From positions 62,001-126,000 of IMG/VR virus record IMGVR_UViG_3300047548_001122: DNA of 64,000 nt. One strand, given 5' to 3'. Positions 1-10,724 of the stretch are shown here, piece by piece (positions within the stretch are counted from its first letter, which is position 1; each line of letters begins with the position of its first letter). This DNA is from a virus. The notes beneath the pieces are model-generated. The model worked only from the letters and a program-made list of their open reading frames with translations. It ran no database searches and had not been told where the DNA came from. The position numbers and the translations under genes are program-made.

Positions 1-1
1 C

Positions 2-3000
2 AGCAATTATGTTGATCCTGATTATTTCACTGCGGTTTTAGATCCAGGTAAAGCATATGTTGGTGGTTATGAGGTTCAAACTATTGCTCCAACAAAATTG
101 CAGGTTGCTAGAGGAAGAACAACAGCAAATGTTAATGACTATGATTTACCTACGAATTATTCAAGTTATTTTTATGCGGCAAATGTACATGGTTCATTAA
201 CAATTTCCGACTTTGATTTGTTTGATATTCATTGTGCCAATCATTCAAGTGTAAGTCTCGCTTCAACAACAGAATATAATTCATCTAAAATAGGCACACT
301 TCGTGCTCACATGATGAAATATGACACATCAACAGCTTCCGATAACGGCACCACACATAAGTTTACGATAAACGTTTTTGATGTAAATGCTTCATCTATT
401 ACAGGTTCATTAGCATCTTCCGGTTCGAATACTAGGTATGTTGTTTTACCTTCTTCATTTGCTCAACTTCCATCAGACAGTTATGCTGGTATGTTCTTTA
501 GTATAAAGGATGGTGCCGGCGCTAGTTTGGCTCCAATCAGAATTGAAGGTTCGGACGGTTCAGCAAAAGCAATATGGTTATCTTCTGCTTTACCATTTAC
601 ACCAGCTTCAAATACATTTTCAATCGATTCAGACTTTAAAACTTCAGAATCAATTGTATTAAAAGATGGAACAGCAAAAGTTTTTGCGGCAGATATTGAT
701 TCCGAATCTAAAGATAACGATGGTTTTTCTTTCATAACAGAACCAAATAGACAAGGTTTAATTTTTGATGTTCCCTATGAAGCAATAAAAGCAAATACAA
801 TTACTAATTTTGATTTCTTTGCTAGAAAAGTTTATTCAAACAAAGTTTCTAACGCCGGCGGTGTAATCACTCTGGCTACATCTGGTACAGACACTTTTGC
901 TTTTGCTGGAACTCCAGGAACTTTATCTGATAATGTTATTTTAAATAATATTATCTGTTTCATTCGTTACGATTCGGCGTCAAATGGTACTTCTGGAATT
1001 ACACCAAATACTGTTTGTAGTTTAGCTAATAATTTATTTACTGTAACTGCTATTAACGATTCCACACTTGAAATAGATTTTAATACTGCCGGTGTTCGTG
1101 CTGACTTTATTGTTACAACTAAAGTTAATAATGCCGAAGATGGAACAAATGGTGCGATACGTGTAAAAACAATGTATCCACTATCGAACACTAAACACGA
1201 AGCCGTTGCATATACTGTTGATACTACAACAGGATTAACTTTAGCAAACACTGGAACAGTTACTCCAATTTCCGGTGGTTATGTTTTCCCAGATTTGGGT
1301 GTAACGTATTTTGATAATGAAGCGTTGACTGATGAAGGAACCGTAAGAAAATTAAAAACACCTGGCGTTCCTGTGAGTTTGCAAGTTCCTGATGTTTATG
1401 AAATTGTAAAAATCATTGATTCTAGAACTACCACAGGTAATATCACAACAGCTATGCTAACTGACCCAGCATACGATGTTACAAATAGATACGAATTTGA
1501 TAATGGTCAAAGAAAAACACATTACGATCATGCCACAATTAAACTAAAAAGAGGTTTTAGTTCACCTGTCGGTGGATCAATTTATGTAATGTACAATTAT
1601 ATGAGGCACAGTCAAGCACCATCGCCACAAAATATAGGATTGTTTACGGTTGATTCTTACCTTGGTGGTGGATCGAACATTACATATGATACCATTTCTA
1701 AATTTTTAGATAGAGATAAAGGAAAGTTTTTATCAGGTAGATCATCATTCGACTTTAGACCAACTAGAGAAATCGCAGGAGATTCCATTTCAGGAGCAGT
1801 TTGTCCTGATCCTGATTTTACTGCCGAACTTTCTTTCCAGAATTTCTTAGGAAGAGTAGATAAAATTGTTATTAAACCTTCTAAAGAAATCGTAGTAATT
1901 TCTGGCGAGTCTGCTGTTAAACCTTTACCTCCGCCAAATGACATTAACGACATGTTAATTTACACGTTGTATATTCCACCTTATACAGAAAGTGTAAAAG
2001 AAGTTCGTGCTGATTTTCAGAATAATCGTAGATTTACGATGAGAGATATTGGTGCTTTTGAAAATAGAATTAAAGGATTGGAATATTATGTCGCTTTAAA
2101 TTCATTAGAAAAAAATGCAAATGATTCTAAAATATTAGATGCAAATGGTTTAGAAAGATCGAAATATGGAATTTTAGTTGATAATTTTACATCAACTGAC
2201 GTTCAGGCTTCTTACAATGATGTAGGTTTTGATAACAGAAATTTAGTTGAAGGTGGTGAATTGAAACCAGCTTCATTGATGAGAACTATAAAATTATTGT
2301 GGAGTGAGTCGGGTTCTGCTGGTAACTATAAACTAAGTGGAACGAATACACAAAAATCTTTGACGATGGATTATACATCTTCGGTTTTTGCGGATCAACC
2401 ATATGCAACAAAAACTATTCCTGTTGCTAGTGCTCTTTATGGTAACTTTAATGGACATTTGAGATTATTTCCAGAAATAACAACAGAACACGATACTAGT
2501 GTAACATCTAAAATTACATTAAACTCCGTACAAGGTTTAGAAAATGCATTTAATTACGTTAATGATGCTTTTAAATTTATCTCAGACAAAAATCCAACTT
2601 GGTTGAGTGATAAAGATAGTCCTTTTGCAAAAGTTCCTGATTCTTCTTGGTTTGAAACTATCAGCACCGTCACAAACGCTACCGTAGATTTAGGTAATAG
2701 AACACAGGGAAATTTACAAACAACGACAGACCAAGTTTATGTTAGTGCGGGAGCAACATTAAGTCAAGAACAAATTACAGTTTCTTCTTCTAAAGTTGAT
2801 TTAGGTTCTTATATTACGGATATTTCTATTAATCCTTATATGAAACCTAGAGGTGTAGTTTTTTATGGATCATCATTAAGACCTAAGACACGTTTCTATT
2901 CTTATTTCGATGATGTTTTAGTTGATGATTATACCATCGTTCCAACAAAAGTTACATTAAGTGGAACCAACCCACTGAAATCGGGTGAAATGGTATTGAT

Positions 3001-5263
3001 TGCAAATACTAGTGCAGAGTTGACAACACATATTGCCAACTATTTAAGTGGTTCTGGAATTTTCCATTTGGGAGTCTGTGCAGTTTCGGAAGCAAATACG
3101 TCAAACGTTCGCATAGTTAATGAAAGTAGTTTATCACTGTCTGGCAAATATATAATTGGATTGGACACTTCTGTAACAAAAGTAATTTCTACAGTTGTTG
3201 ACCATCGTTGTGGACAAACAAGATCCGTTACCTCAAGTACTATAACTTTAGCCTTAGATGCTCCTAGTGTAGATATAACAGGAAACACTGTTACTTTAGT
3301 TAGACAAACAACAGATACCACAGGAAACGGTATAGGATCGAAATATACTGTAACAGCATATAATACTACAACTAAAGTTGCAACTGTTTCCGAAACAATA
3401 CCATCAACTGAAGTTGGAAAAATTTTCTCCTATAGTATAGGATCTAACATCTCCAGTGATTCTGGCCAAGTTGGAGGAATTTTCTATATTCCACAAGCAA
3501 CATTTAGAAGTGGAGAAAGAAAATATAGACTAACAGAATCATTTAACAATTCTTATGATGCTGACGCAATTTCTTTTGCCGAAAAAACTTATGTATCTTC
3601 TGGAGTTACAACAACAAAAACTTCATTGGTTGATACTGTTTATAACATAGGCACTCAAACAAATATTGTAGGAACAGTTACAAGTCCACTTTTACAATCG
3701 AGTAAAACGACTAGTACAATAACAAAAACATGGAGAGTCGATCCTTTAGCACAAACTTTCTTTGTTGATGACCAAAAATATCCTCATGGACTATATTTGG
3801 AAAGTGTAAATCTATTTTTCAGCGCGAAAGATGATGAACAGTTACCAATAACTGTACAAATTAGACCTACAGAAAATGGATTACCTTCTTCAAATTATTG
3901 GTATCCAGAATCAGTAGTAGAAAAATATCCTAATGAAATAACCGTTACAGATAGTCCAAGTGTTGATACCGATAGTACAAAAACCACTTTCACTTTTGAA
4001 TCTCCAGTATTTTTAAAACCAGGACTATATTCTTTAGTTGTTTTGACTGATTCTCCAGATTATGTGATGTGGACTGCACAAAAGGGTCAAACAACTTTAA
4101 ATAATCAAATTGTTTCTGTTAACCCATACGTAGGCACTTTGTATAAGTCACAAAATGCCATGGAATATGTTCCTTATTTAAATGAAGATATAATGTTTGA
4201 ATTGAGTCGTTGTGTGTTTGATACCTCGACTGCAACTTTCTCTTTAGTTAGTGAAAAACAAAATTCGGTAAAATATGTAGATAGATTCCGTCTTTTAGAA
4301 AAATCCATTCAAACACAATCATCTTCACCAATTAGTATTAAATACTCTTTTGTTTCAACACCAGTTGGAGGATCAAAAGAGACTAATTATAGAAATATCG
4401 ATCCACAGACAATCTATAATATGGCCGACGATACTTTTTACGCCATAGGAAATAGAAGAAAAGAAATTTTAGATCAAGGAGATTTCACAGTTAAGTTGGA
4501 AATTAGTACCTCTGACGATGCGATAACACCTTTAGTTTCATTAGAGAGTTTATCTTTAAATTGTTGGGAAAACTTTATTGATAATGGTGAAATTAATGAT
4601 GAAGATTTTAATATTGTTAAGTCTGGTGCTGGTTATGCCAATTCAAATACAATCACGATAACTTCGTCAACAGGTGAAGGTGCTCTTGTTTATTTAAGTT
4701 GTGATGCAGTTAATGGAAATGTTCTTGCAGCTAATGTTGTTTCTTCAGGTATAGGTTATACTGATAACTTTACAATATCTTATGCTGATACTGGAAATAC
4801 ACCAAACGTCACTGCAAATGCTGTTATCACATTAAACAGTGAATTTGATAGTTCTGGGGGACCATGTTTGGCAAGATACATTACTAAACCAATAGTTCTG
4901 TCTGATGGTTTTGATGCTGGCGATCTTAGAGTTTTCTTATCAGCAAATAAACCTGTTGGTACTGAAGTTCATGTATTTTATAAATTACTTTCTGGTTCCG
5001 ACACAACTAGTTTTAATGATAGAGGTTATGGAAAACTCGAATGTTTTAATCCAACAGTTGGAGGATCAATTGAAGAATCCGAGTTTAGAGAATATGAATA
5101 TCGTCCTTCATTAACAGAAGATCAGATTACTTATGTTTCTGATTCTGGAGTAACATATGATACGTTTAAAACCTTCTCTATCAAAATAGTTATGACTTCA
5201 GAAGATCCTTCAGTCATACCTAGAGTAAAAGATTTGCGAATAATTGCTCTTCCGGCAGGTTAA
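2..5263 (+). CDS. Large tail/baseplate structural protein, DUF4815-type (5' end outside window)
   Basis: The frame is open from base 2, so the gene starts upstream; the TTG at 98 is an internal Leu codon, not a start. The first visible residues (around AVLDPGKAYVGGYEV) match the motif seen near the N-terminus of DUF4815-type structural proteins of T4-like cyanophages and relatives. About 1750 residues are visible, rich in Thr, Ser, Asn and Val with no membrane segment, as expected of beta-rich virion proteins. The last 250 residues contain a Gly-rich segment (SGAGY ... SGIGY) that looks like a small inserted beta module, and the protein ends in LRIIALPAG. It lies 3 bases before a coiled-coil gene and then a fibre gene, which fits a baseplate or tail-fibre attachment role. 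That location is inferred from family and context; the exact T4 counterpart cannot be assigned. Confidence 0.72.
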   Translation, partial: SNYVDPDYFTAVLDPGKAYVGGYEVQTIAPTKLQVARGRTTANVNDYDLPTNYSSYFYAANVHGSLTISDFDLFDIHCANHSSVSLASTTEYNSSKIGTLRAHMMKYDTSTASDNGTTHKFTINVFDVNASSITGSLASSGSNTRYVVLPSSFAQLPSDSYAGMFFSIKDGAGASLAPIRIEGSDGSAKAIWLSSALPFTPASNTFSIDSDFKTSESIVLKDGTAKVFAADIDSESKDNDGFSFITEPNRQGLIFDVPYEAIKANTITNFDFFARKVYSNKVSNAGGVITLATSGTDTFAFAGTPGTLSDNVILNNIICFIRYDSASNGTSGITPNTVCSLANNLFTVTAINDSTLEIDFNTAGVRADFIVTTKVNNAEDGTNGAIRVKTMYPLSNTKHEAVAYTVDTTTGLTLANTGTVTPISGGYVFPDLGVTYFDNEALTDEGTVRKLKTPGVPVSLQVPDVYEIVKIIDSRTTTGNITTAMLTDPAYDVTNRYEFDNGQRKTHYDHATIKLKRGFSSPVGGSIYVMYNYMRHSQAPSPQNIGLFTVDSYLGGGSNITYDTISKFLDRDKGKFLSGRSSFDFRPTREIAGDSISGAVCPDPDFTAELSFQNFLGRVDKIVIKPSKEIVVISGESAVKPLPPPNDINDMLIYTLYIPPYTESVKEVRADFQNNRRFTMRDIGAFENRIKGLEYYVALNSLEKNANDSKILDANGLERSKYGILVDNFTSTDVQASYNDVGFDNRNLVEGGELKPASLMRTIKLLWSESGSAGNYKLSGTNTQKSLTMDYTSSVFADQPYATKTIPVASALYGNFNGHLRLFPEITTEHDTSVTSKITLNSVQGLENAFNYVNDAFKFISDKNPTWLSDKDSPFAKVPDSSWFETISTVTNATVDLGNRTQGNLQTTTDQVYVSAGATLSQEQITVSSSKVDLGSYITDISINPYMKPRGVVFYGSSLRPKTRFYSYFDDVLVDDYTIVPTKVTLSGTNPLKSGEMVLIANTSAELTTHIANYLSGSGIFHLGVCAVSEANTSNVRIVNESSLSLSGKYIIGLDTSVTKVISTVVDHRCGQTRSVTSSTITLALDAPSVDITGNTVTLVRQTTDTTGNGIGSKYTVTAYNTTTKVATVSETIPSTEVGKIFSYSIGSNISSDSGQVGGIFYIPQATFRSGERKYRLTESFNNSYDADAISFAEKTYVSSGVTTTKTSLVDTVYNIGTQTNIVGTVTSPLLQSSKTTSTITKTWRVDPLAQTFFVDDQKYPHGLYLESVNLFFSAKDDEQLPITVQIRPTENGLPSSNYWYPESVVEKYPNEITVTDSPSVDTDSTKTTFTFESPVFLKPGLYSLVVLTDSPDYVMWTAQKGQTTLNNQIVSVNPYVGTLYKSQNAMEYVPYLNEDIMFELSRCVFDTSTATFSLVSEKQNSVKYVDRFRLLEKSIQTQSSSPISIKYSFVSTPVGGSKETNYRNIDPQTIYNMADDTFYAIGNRRKEILDQGDFTVKLEISTSDDAITPLVSLESLSLNCWENFIDNGEINDEDFNIVKSGAGYANSNTITITSSTGEGALVYLSCDAVNGNVLAANVVSSGIGYTDNFTISYADTGNTPNVTANAVITLNSEFDSSGGPCLARYITKPIVLSDGFDAGDLRVFLSANKPVGTEVHVFYKLLSGSDTTSFNDRGYGKLECFNPTVGGSIEESEFREYEYRPSLTEDQITYVSDSGVTYDTFKTFSIKIVMTSEDPSVIPRVKDLRIIALPAG

Positions 5264-5266
5264 AAA

Positions 5267-5506
5267 ATGAAAGACGATTTAGTAAAAGTTGAAGGTGGCC
5301 AGTTTGTTAAAAATAGAAAAAATGGAGCTTTACTTGCTGTGAATAGAAACGTTTTAGTTCAAAATGAAGCTAGAAAAAAACTAGGCCAAAAAATAAATGG
5401 AAATGATGCTGAAATAAATAACTTAAAAAGTAAAATAGAAGAAATGTCTAATGACATGAATGAAATAAAATCTTTGTTAAAGACCCTGATTCATAAAAAG
5501 GATTAA
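5267..5506 (+). CDS. Small coiled-coil protein, putative virion component
   Basis: A 79-residue charged protein. The first 40 residues are basic and contain GGQFVKNRKNGALLAVNR; residues about 45-75 show heptad-like spacing of Ile, Leu and Met (NNLKSKIEEM ... IKSLLKTL), indicating a short coiled coil. It begins 3 bases after the preceding large tail gene and ends 9 bases before the fibre gene. Small proteins of this composition are common beside structural genes in marine T4-like phages, so it may be a linker or trimerisation factor. No enzymatic motif is seen. The function is not known. Confidence 0.6.
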   Translation: MKDDLVKVEGGQFVKNRKNGALLAVNRNVLVQNEARKKLGQKINGNDAEINNLKSKIEEMSNDMNEIKSLLKTLIHKKD

Positions 5507-5515
5507 TAATTAGAA

Positions 5516-8500
5516 ATGCCTACCTCATTAATACCGATTATCGCTAGAACGAATACCATCGACGAATGGAGAATTCAAACAAATAAATCTGCTTCAGATT
5601 TAAATGATCTTGGATTTTATACTTACGACAAAAATCAGGGTACTTTATTACTCTCAAATACTTCATTGTTGAGTATAACCGCAAATGGTACACCACTTCA
5701 AGTTGCGAATAATGTTCTATTTCAAAGTAGCCTAACTTTAGGTAATACACTTTTCCTTGGTGTACAAAGTTCTGCAACTGGTAATATTATTGCTGGTGGA
5801 ACTGTTTCGGTGAGGGGGCCAGGATCAGCATTATCTGTTTCGAATAACTCTTATGTTGGTGTAGACCTACAAGTTGTAAGTAACATCTATGCAAACAATT
5901 ATACTGCTAATGGAAGTTTAACTGTAGCAAATAATGTTACTGTATCCACAGGCATTTTAAGATTAAATGGCACAGGAAATGTAGCTTACGTAAACAGTGG
6001 TTCTATTTCCGCAAACACGTTGTATGTTACAGATACCAATTCAACAAATGTAAAAACTGCTAACCTTACTGCGGCATTTGCAAGAATTGATGTATTGGAT
6101 GATCTAGCCTTTGCAAGAATAGGTATTCTGGAAAACACAACAGGCAATTCATATTATCTTTCTTCGAATTCTCATACTTCGAACTCTATTGCAACGAGAT
6201 ATATTACAGCAAATATTTCCGGTAATATTGTTAATTTTAGTTCTAATGTATCTTCAATTAATACAGCTACAATTTTAACTGGAAACGTAGTATCACTAAC
6301 AAGTAATCTATCTGGAATAAATGTAGCAACAATCAATACATCAACTACACTAGTTGGAAACGTAGTATCACTGACAAGTAATTTATCTGCAATTAACGTT
6401 GCCACAGTTAATACATCAACCACATTAGTTGGAAATGTAGTATCTTTAACCAGTAATACATCTTCTATTAATGTAGCAACAGTTAATACCGCTTCTATTA
6501 ATGTATTAAGTTCTTATAACTTAACTTCTACACATAGAATAACAGCAAACAACATTATCACAAACAATGTAGAAGTTTCTACTATAAATGTTGCTCATGT
6601 AAATATTTCTTCTAATCTTTGGATCGCAAGTGGTTCTGTTTCTAGAATATATGCACCAACAGAAGAACATGAATCTTTAACGGTTGATGGCAAAACAACT
6701 TTAGAAACAGCATTAGTAACAAATAATTTAACTGTACAAGGAACTTTTACACAATTAGGTGATATTGAATATGAAACGAATGAGATTATATTCAATAAGA
6801 GAACTCCAACAAACGCAGACGTAATCATTAGAAATGAAAGACCTGTTGGAAATGATGCAATCATACAATGGAGTGAATCTGATGACCAATGGGTATTATC
6901 AAAAGGAAACACTTATACTCAACTTTTTGGTATATTAGATACGAGTTTCTTAGATTCTTCAGTTTTAAATGTTAGTTCATCAAATGTTGCTACCCCTTTA
7001 GCTGTCAATATTGCTCATACTACAGCACAGACTGTTGGTAGATATGCAAATTCTTCGTATATACACGCTAATGCTTCATTTAATTGGGCAAATGTTGTAT
7101 CAACTACTGCAAATGCAAATACAGCAAGATTAACTACAGACGTTACAATTGCAGGAAACTATGCTAATAATGCATACATGACTGCTAATTCAGCCCAAGT
7201 GTATGCTAATGCTGCATTTAGAACTCAAAATACCACTGGCGTTTATGCGAATTCTGCTTTCGATGTTGCAAACACTGCTTTAATTGCAGGCGGCACAATT
7301 TCAGGTGGTTATGCGAACGCAGCATTTGCGAGGGCAAATACAGCAAACACAACATCAATAAGCGCATCCTCTTATGCAAATGGTGCGTTTGCGGCCGCTA
7401 ACACTGCTGCAACAGCTGCTGCACTAGCTCAATCTTCTGGCGTTTCTGCTGGACTATATGCTAACGCAGCGTATGAAGCTGCAAATAGTGCTGTTGATAC
7501 TTGGGTTAGAAATGCGGCAAACTCAGCATCCAGTTATGCAAACAGTGCCTTTGCAAATGCTAATAATGCAATATACAAAACCGGACAGACAAGTCAAACT
7601 TTAAGTGGAAGTTTAGAAGTAACTGGAAATGTAAATACGTCAGATATTAAATTTACTCCGGGAACAACTTTATTACAAGGTTCTAAAGTTGTTATTAATT
7701 CTAATCAGAATCAAAACCAAGGTCCTTCTTTATCAGCTACCATAGAAGTAGATAGGGGCATTTCTCCTAATGCCATATTCAGATATAATGAAACTATCGA
7801 TAGATGGGAATACACTCATGCTTTATCTGACCCAGCCGATTTCACAACATTAGGATTTATAAGTGAACGAGCTAATAATATTACTGGTGGTGCAGCGAAT
7901 AGAATTCCTGTTCAAACTTCTGCCAATGTTACATCATTTATTGATGCCCCCGTTACGGCTAATTATTTCTTAAAGTGGACCGGATCAGCATTTACTTGGG
8001 CAGATGTTCCTACAGCAGACTTATCCAATTTAAATGCGACAAATTTAACTTCTGGTATATTACCATTAAGTAGAGTTACTAAACTTAATAACATTGCAGG
8101 AAGCACACCGAATGATGGTACGAAAAGAGTTTACTCGATGCATATCGATGGTGATGCTGCATATGCGACAACCGCAGGATCAGCAACTTCAGCAACTTCA
8201 GCAACAACAGCCGGATCCACCACAAATGTAACTGCCGGCGGATCTGTAACTACAGGAACAATCAATCAGGGTACAACAACAGCATTAACAAACTATGGTG
8301 GAACTGACTTCTATAACAGAGTCAGAATTAGAAATAGTACACAAGCCACAACAACCCAAGATAATAGTAATAGTCCTGCTTCTGGTGCCGCACTTTATGT
8401 TGAGGGTGGTATATATTGTGAAAAAGATATAGTTTGTGATATACTCAGAGGCACTGCAACTGCTGCCTACTACTCCGCTGACGTTGCGGAAAAATATTTG

Positions 8501-8839
8501 CCTGACGTTGAATACCCAACAGGAACAATTCTGATGGTTGGCGGCAAAAAAGAAGTTACAGCGGCTACAAAAGAGAAAAGTTATGTTATAATAGGTGTTG
8601 TATCTGAAAATCCTTCACTCATAATGAATTCGCAACTGGAGGGTGGTGTAATTGTTGGACTTAAAGGACGACTGCCAGTGAGAGTTATTGGTAAATGTAA
8701 GAAGGGTGATCTATTAGAGATGTCGGATATACCAGGTGTAGGTATAGTTTCTGACGGTAATAAATTGCCTTTAAGATTAATTTGTTTAGAAAACAAAAAA
8801 ACTGAAGAAGAAGGAACGGTAGAAGTAGCTATCATGTAA
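5516..8839 (+). CDS. Tail fibre protein with ANSA-type repeats and C-terminal peptidase-G2/chaperone-like domain
   Basis: A 1107-residue fibre. Residues 1-500 are Asn/Thr/Ser-rich beta repeats, including near-identical blocks around residues 240-320 (LVGNVVSLTSNLS). Residues about 500-680 contain the YANSAF/AANTA repeat shared with other fibres in this window. Two copies of an approximately 75-residue module with an aromatic-rich core (IIQWSESDDQWVLS and IFRYNETIDRWEYT) interrupt the repeats. From about residue 985 the sequence changes to a compact domain (SADVAEKYLPDVEYPTGTIL, GVVSENPSLIMNS, LKGRLPVRVIGKCKKGDLL). This resembles the peptidase G2 / intramolecular chaperone domain at the end of many marine phage fibres, which helps trimer folding and may cleave itself off. 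Whether cleavage occurs here cannot be read from sequence. It probably contributes to host binding. Confidence 0.75.
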   Translation: MPTSLIPIIARTNTIDEWRIQTNKSASDLNDLGFYTYDKNQGTLLLSNTSLLSITANGTPLQVANNVLFQSSLTLGNTLFLGVQSSATGNIIAGGTVSVRGPGSALSVSNNSYVGVDLQVVSNIYANNYTANGSLTVANNVTVSTGILRLNGTGNVAYVNSGSISANTLYVTDTNSTNVKTANLTAAFARIDVLDDLAFARIGILENTTGNSYYLSSNSHTSNSIATRYITANISGNIVNFSSNVSSINTATILTGNVVSLTSNLSGINVATINTSTTLVGNVVSLTSNLSAINVATVNTSTTLVGNVVSLTSNTSSINVATVNTASINVLSSYNLTSTHRITANNIITNNVEVSTINVAHVNISSNLWIASGSVSRIYAPTEEHESLTVDGKTTLETALVTNNLTVQGTFTQLGDIEYETNEIIFNKRTPTNADVIIRNERPVGNDAIIQWSESDDQWVLSKGNTYTQLFGILDTSFLDSSVLNVSSSNVATPLAVNIAHTTAQTVGRYANSSYIHANASFNWANVVSTTANANTARLTTDVTIAGNYANNAYMTANSAQVYANAAFRTQNTTGVYANSAFDVANTALIAGGTISGGYANAAFARANTANTTSISASSYANGAFAAANTAATAAALAQSSGVSAGLYANAAYEAANSAVDTWVRNAANSASSYANSAFANANNAIYKTGQTSQTLSGSLEVTGNVNTSDIKFTPGTTLLQGSKVVINSNQNQNQGPSLSATIEVDRGISPNAIFRYNETIDRWEYTHALSDPADFTTLGFISERANNITGGAANRIPVQTSANVTSFIDAPVTANYFLKWTGSAFTWADVPTADLSNLNATNLTSGILPLSRVTKLNNIAGSTPNDGTKRVYSMHIDGDAAYATTAGSATSATSATTAGSTTNVTAGGSVTTGTINQGTTTALTNYGGTDFYNRVRIRNSTQATTTQDNSNSPASGAALYVEGGIYCEKDIVCDILRGTATAAYYSADVAEKYLPDVEYPTGTILMVGGKKEVTAATKEKSYVIIGVVSENPSLIMNSQLEGGVIVGLKGRLPVRVIGKCKKGDLLEMSDIPGVGIVSDGNKLPLRLICLENKKTEEEGTVEVAIM

Positions 8840-8842
8840 ATT

Positions 8843-9580
8843 ATGATTGGAATTATTGGTTATGGTATGGTTGGACAAGCCGTTGAATACGGCTTTTCCA
8901 AAACTAAAGTTTTTGTTTGTGATCCGAAATATAATCACGTAACAATTAAGGGTCTTTGTTTATTAAATCCAGAGGCCATATTTGTATGTGTGCCTACCCC
9001 TACAGACGATACAAATTATTCATTATTGACTTCAATATTGGACGAAATCGTATTGATGAATTATCAAGGCATTGTTATTGTAAAGTCTACAATATTGCCT
9101 CAATATTTGTCCAAATATGATATAGTGTATAATCCTGAATTTCTATCCAGATCAACTTCAAAAGAAGATTTCGTCAAACCTCCTTTTATATTACTGTCTG
9201 GAAAAAAATCTGAAAAAGTAACAGAACTCTATAAAAAATATTCTATTGTTGATACTAGTAAAATATTTACTACCGATATCAATACTGCATCTTTTATAAA
9301 GTATACCATGAATAGTTTTTATGCGACAAAAGTAACGTTCATGAATACCATGTATGATATTGCTAAAGAGTTAAACGTTGATTATAATGAAGCAATATCA
9401 ATTCTATCTCAACACCCCTGGATGGGTTCTCATCATTTTCAAGTACCTGGACCTGATGGTAAAAGAGGATTTGGAGGTCCTTGTTTACCGAAAGACACAA
9501 AGGTTTTAGCTGAAAAATTTGATAAAGAATTATTAAAGACTGTTTTAAAAATAAACGAACAATATAGAAATATTATATAG
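8843..9580 (+). CDS. UDP-glucose/GDP-mannose dehydrogenase-like protein, short form
   Basis: 245 residues. The N-terminal Rossmann motif GYGMVG (residues 6-11) should bind NAD. FVCVPTP, IVKSTILP and NPEFLSR follow in the order seen in UDP-glucose 6-dehydrogenases, then a helical region with KYTMNSFYATKVTFMN, and finally GFGGPCLPKD with the catalytic Cys at residue 214. Cellular members run to about 390-450 residues; the C-terminal UDP-sugar-binding domain is absent here, so the substrate is uncertain. The expected reaction is a two-step NAD-dependent oxidation of a nucleotide sugar to the uronic acid. It starts 4 bases after the fibre gene and precedes the radical SAM cassette. It could supply an activated sugar for the nearby glycosyltransferases, which is inference. 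Confidence 0.82.
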   Translation: MIGIIGYGMVGQAVEYGFSKTKVFVCDPKYNHVTIKGLCLLNPEAIFVCVPTPTDDTNYSLLTSILDEIVLMNYQGIVIVKSTILPQYLSKYDIVYNPEFLSRSTSKEDFVKPPFILLSGKKSEKVTELYKKYSIVDTSKIFTTDINTASFIKYTMNSFYATKVTFMNTMYDIAKELNVDYNEAISILSQHPWMGSHHFQVPGPDGKRGFGGPCLPKDTKVLAEKFDKELLKTVLKINEQYRNII

Positions 9581-9610
9581 TTGACTAAAACTATATACTA
9601 TAAAGAGGAG
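9581..9610 (+). promoter_or_regulatory. Possible promoter plus strong ribosome binding site ahead of the radical SAM cassette
   Basis: The 37-base gap after the dehydrogenase gene is one of the longest in this part of the genome. It contains TTGACTAAAACTATATACTATAAAG followed by AGAGGAG (9604-9610), an excellent ribosome binding site 7 bases before the ATG at 9618. TATACT (9594-9599) could act as a -10 element but there is no well-spaced -35, and the ATAAATA late motif is absent. A cassette promoter here is therefore only a suggestion. Confidence 0.25.
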
Positions 9611-9617
9611 AAAAAAA

Positions 9618-10724
9618 ATGGTTGTAGACATTAACGTAACTAGTATCTGTAATTTGGCTTGTACGTATTGTTCAGAAGGATTTGAATGTGGATTGTCAAC
9701 AGAATTTGAAGAAAATACTTCTTTAACGTTGGATAATGTTGAAGAATTTATGGCAAAAATTTCCGATCCAAAGAAAGATGTTTATTTTTGGGGTGGTGAA
9801 CCTTTTGTTAATTGGGATTTTTGCAGGGGAGTTATAGAGAAATTTAAACACGACCCTGGTTTCTCATTCTTCTTCTATACGAATGGTACATACTTGAAAA
9901 GATATCTAAAAGATTTAGTTAGAATTCATAATGAAATACCAGGTAGATTAAAACTACAAGTTTCGTATGATGGAAAGCCAGTAAATGACATTGCTCGCGT
10001 AACCAAATCTGGTACGCCATCTTCAGCTTTAGTTAAAGCGAATTACATTGCAGCTAAAGAAGCCGGATTAAACATTTCGTTGAAATCAGTTTTAACTTCA
10101 GATAATTTTCATTTGATTTATGAAGCGTTTTTAGATGTAATTGAAATGGACAAAAATTATTTTCCTACACCAGACTTATACAGTCAGTTAACTGAGGAAG
10201 AATTTATGCCCAAGTTAGAGGTATTAAAAGAGGGATTGAAAAAGATAGCAAAACACATTTATGAAAATAAGTTACCACCTGAAAAATTTGGATGGTTTCA
10301 ACAGTCTAGAGCTCTCTGTGCCGCAGGTATTAATTATTTGAGTGTAGATTTGAATGGAGATTTAAGTCCTTGTCACGGGTGCATGTATAAAGAATCACAT
10401 TCACATAAATTAGGAAACATTTTTAAAGTTGCTGATTTGGATGCTTTAATTGAAGAAAAATCTACAATGTATAAAAATGCTTTAAAAAATCAACCATTGG
10501 ATTGTATGAATTGCGACAGTCAATTCTGTATGAAATGTAATGCTGCAACATATGAGAAAAGTGAGAAAGAAACTTATTTGGAAAAGTGGAGCGATCACAC
10601 CGCAAACTGGCAAGTATGTAAAGTTTTTAAAACAAACGAAATTGTGCATCACGCTTTAAGAACTGCTTTGAAGAGTTACAAAAAACCTGTAATTAAAATC
10701 CAAGCAGAACAATGCACAGTTTAA
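9618..10724 (+). CDS. Radical SAM protein with SPASM-like C-terminus (1 of 7)
   Basis: 368 residues. The CNLACTYC motif puts three Cys at residues 11, 15 and 18 (CX3CX2C), which hold the [4Fe-4S] cluster that cleaves S-adenosylmethionine. GGEP at 59-62 is the SAM-binding motif. The C-terminal third carries more cysteines (CAAGINYLSVDLNGDLSPC and CMNCDSQFCMKC), the layout of SPASM or twitch domains that bind auxiliary clusters in peptide- and protein-modifying enzymes such as anSME and sactipeptide maturases. A strong AGAGGAG site supports the ATG. The next gene, 9 bases downstream, is another radical SAM protein, so the two may act together. The substrate is unknown; a peptide or protein is favoured by the SPASM-like region. 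Confidence 0.85.
   Translation: MVVDINVTSICNLACTYCSEGFECGLSTEFEENTSLTLDNVEEFMAKISDPKKDVYFWGGEPFVNWDFCRGVIEKFKHDPGFSFFFYTNGTYLKRYLKDLVRIHNEIPGRLKLQVSYDGKPVNDIARVTKSGTPSSALVKANYIAAKEAGLNISLKSVLTSDNFHLIYEAFLDVIEMDKNYFPTPDLYSQLTEEEFMPKLEVLKEGLKKIAKHIYENKLPPEKFGWFQQSRALCAAGINYLSVDLNGDLSPCHGCMYKESHSHKLGNIFKVADLDALIEEKSTMYKNALKNQPLDCMNCDSQFCMKCNAATYEKSEKETYLEKWSDHTANWQVCKVFKTNEIVHHALRTALKSYKKPVIKIQAEQCTV

Noticed and set aside
98-100. TTG at 98 as the start of the first gene
   Set aside because: The frame continues upstream to base 2 with family-typical residues (LDPGKAYVGGYEV), so the start is outside the window.
9571-9599. A strong sigma-70 promoter before the radical SAM cassette
   Set aside because: TTGACT and TATACT are only 7 bases apart, and no properly spaced -35 exists. 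Listed only as a low-confidence region.
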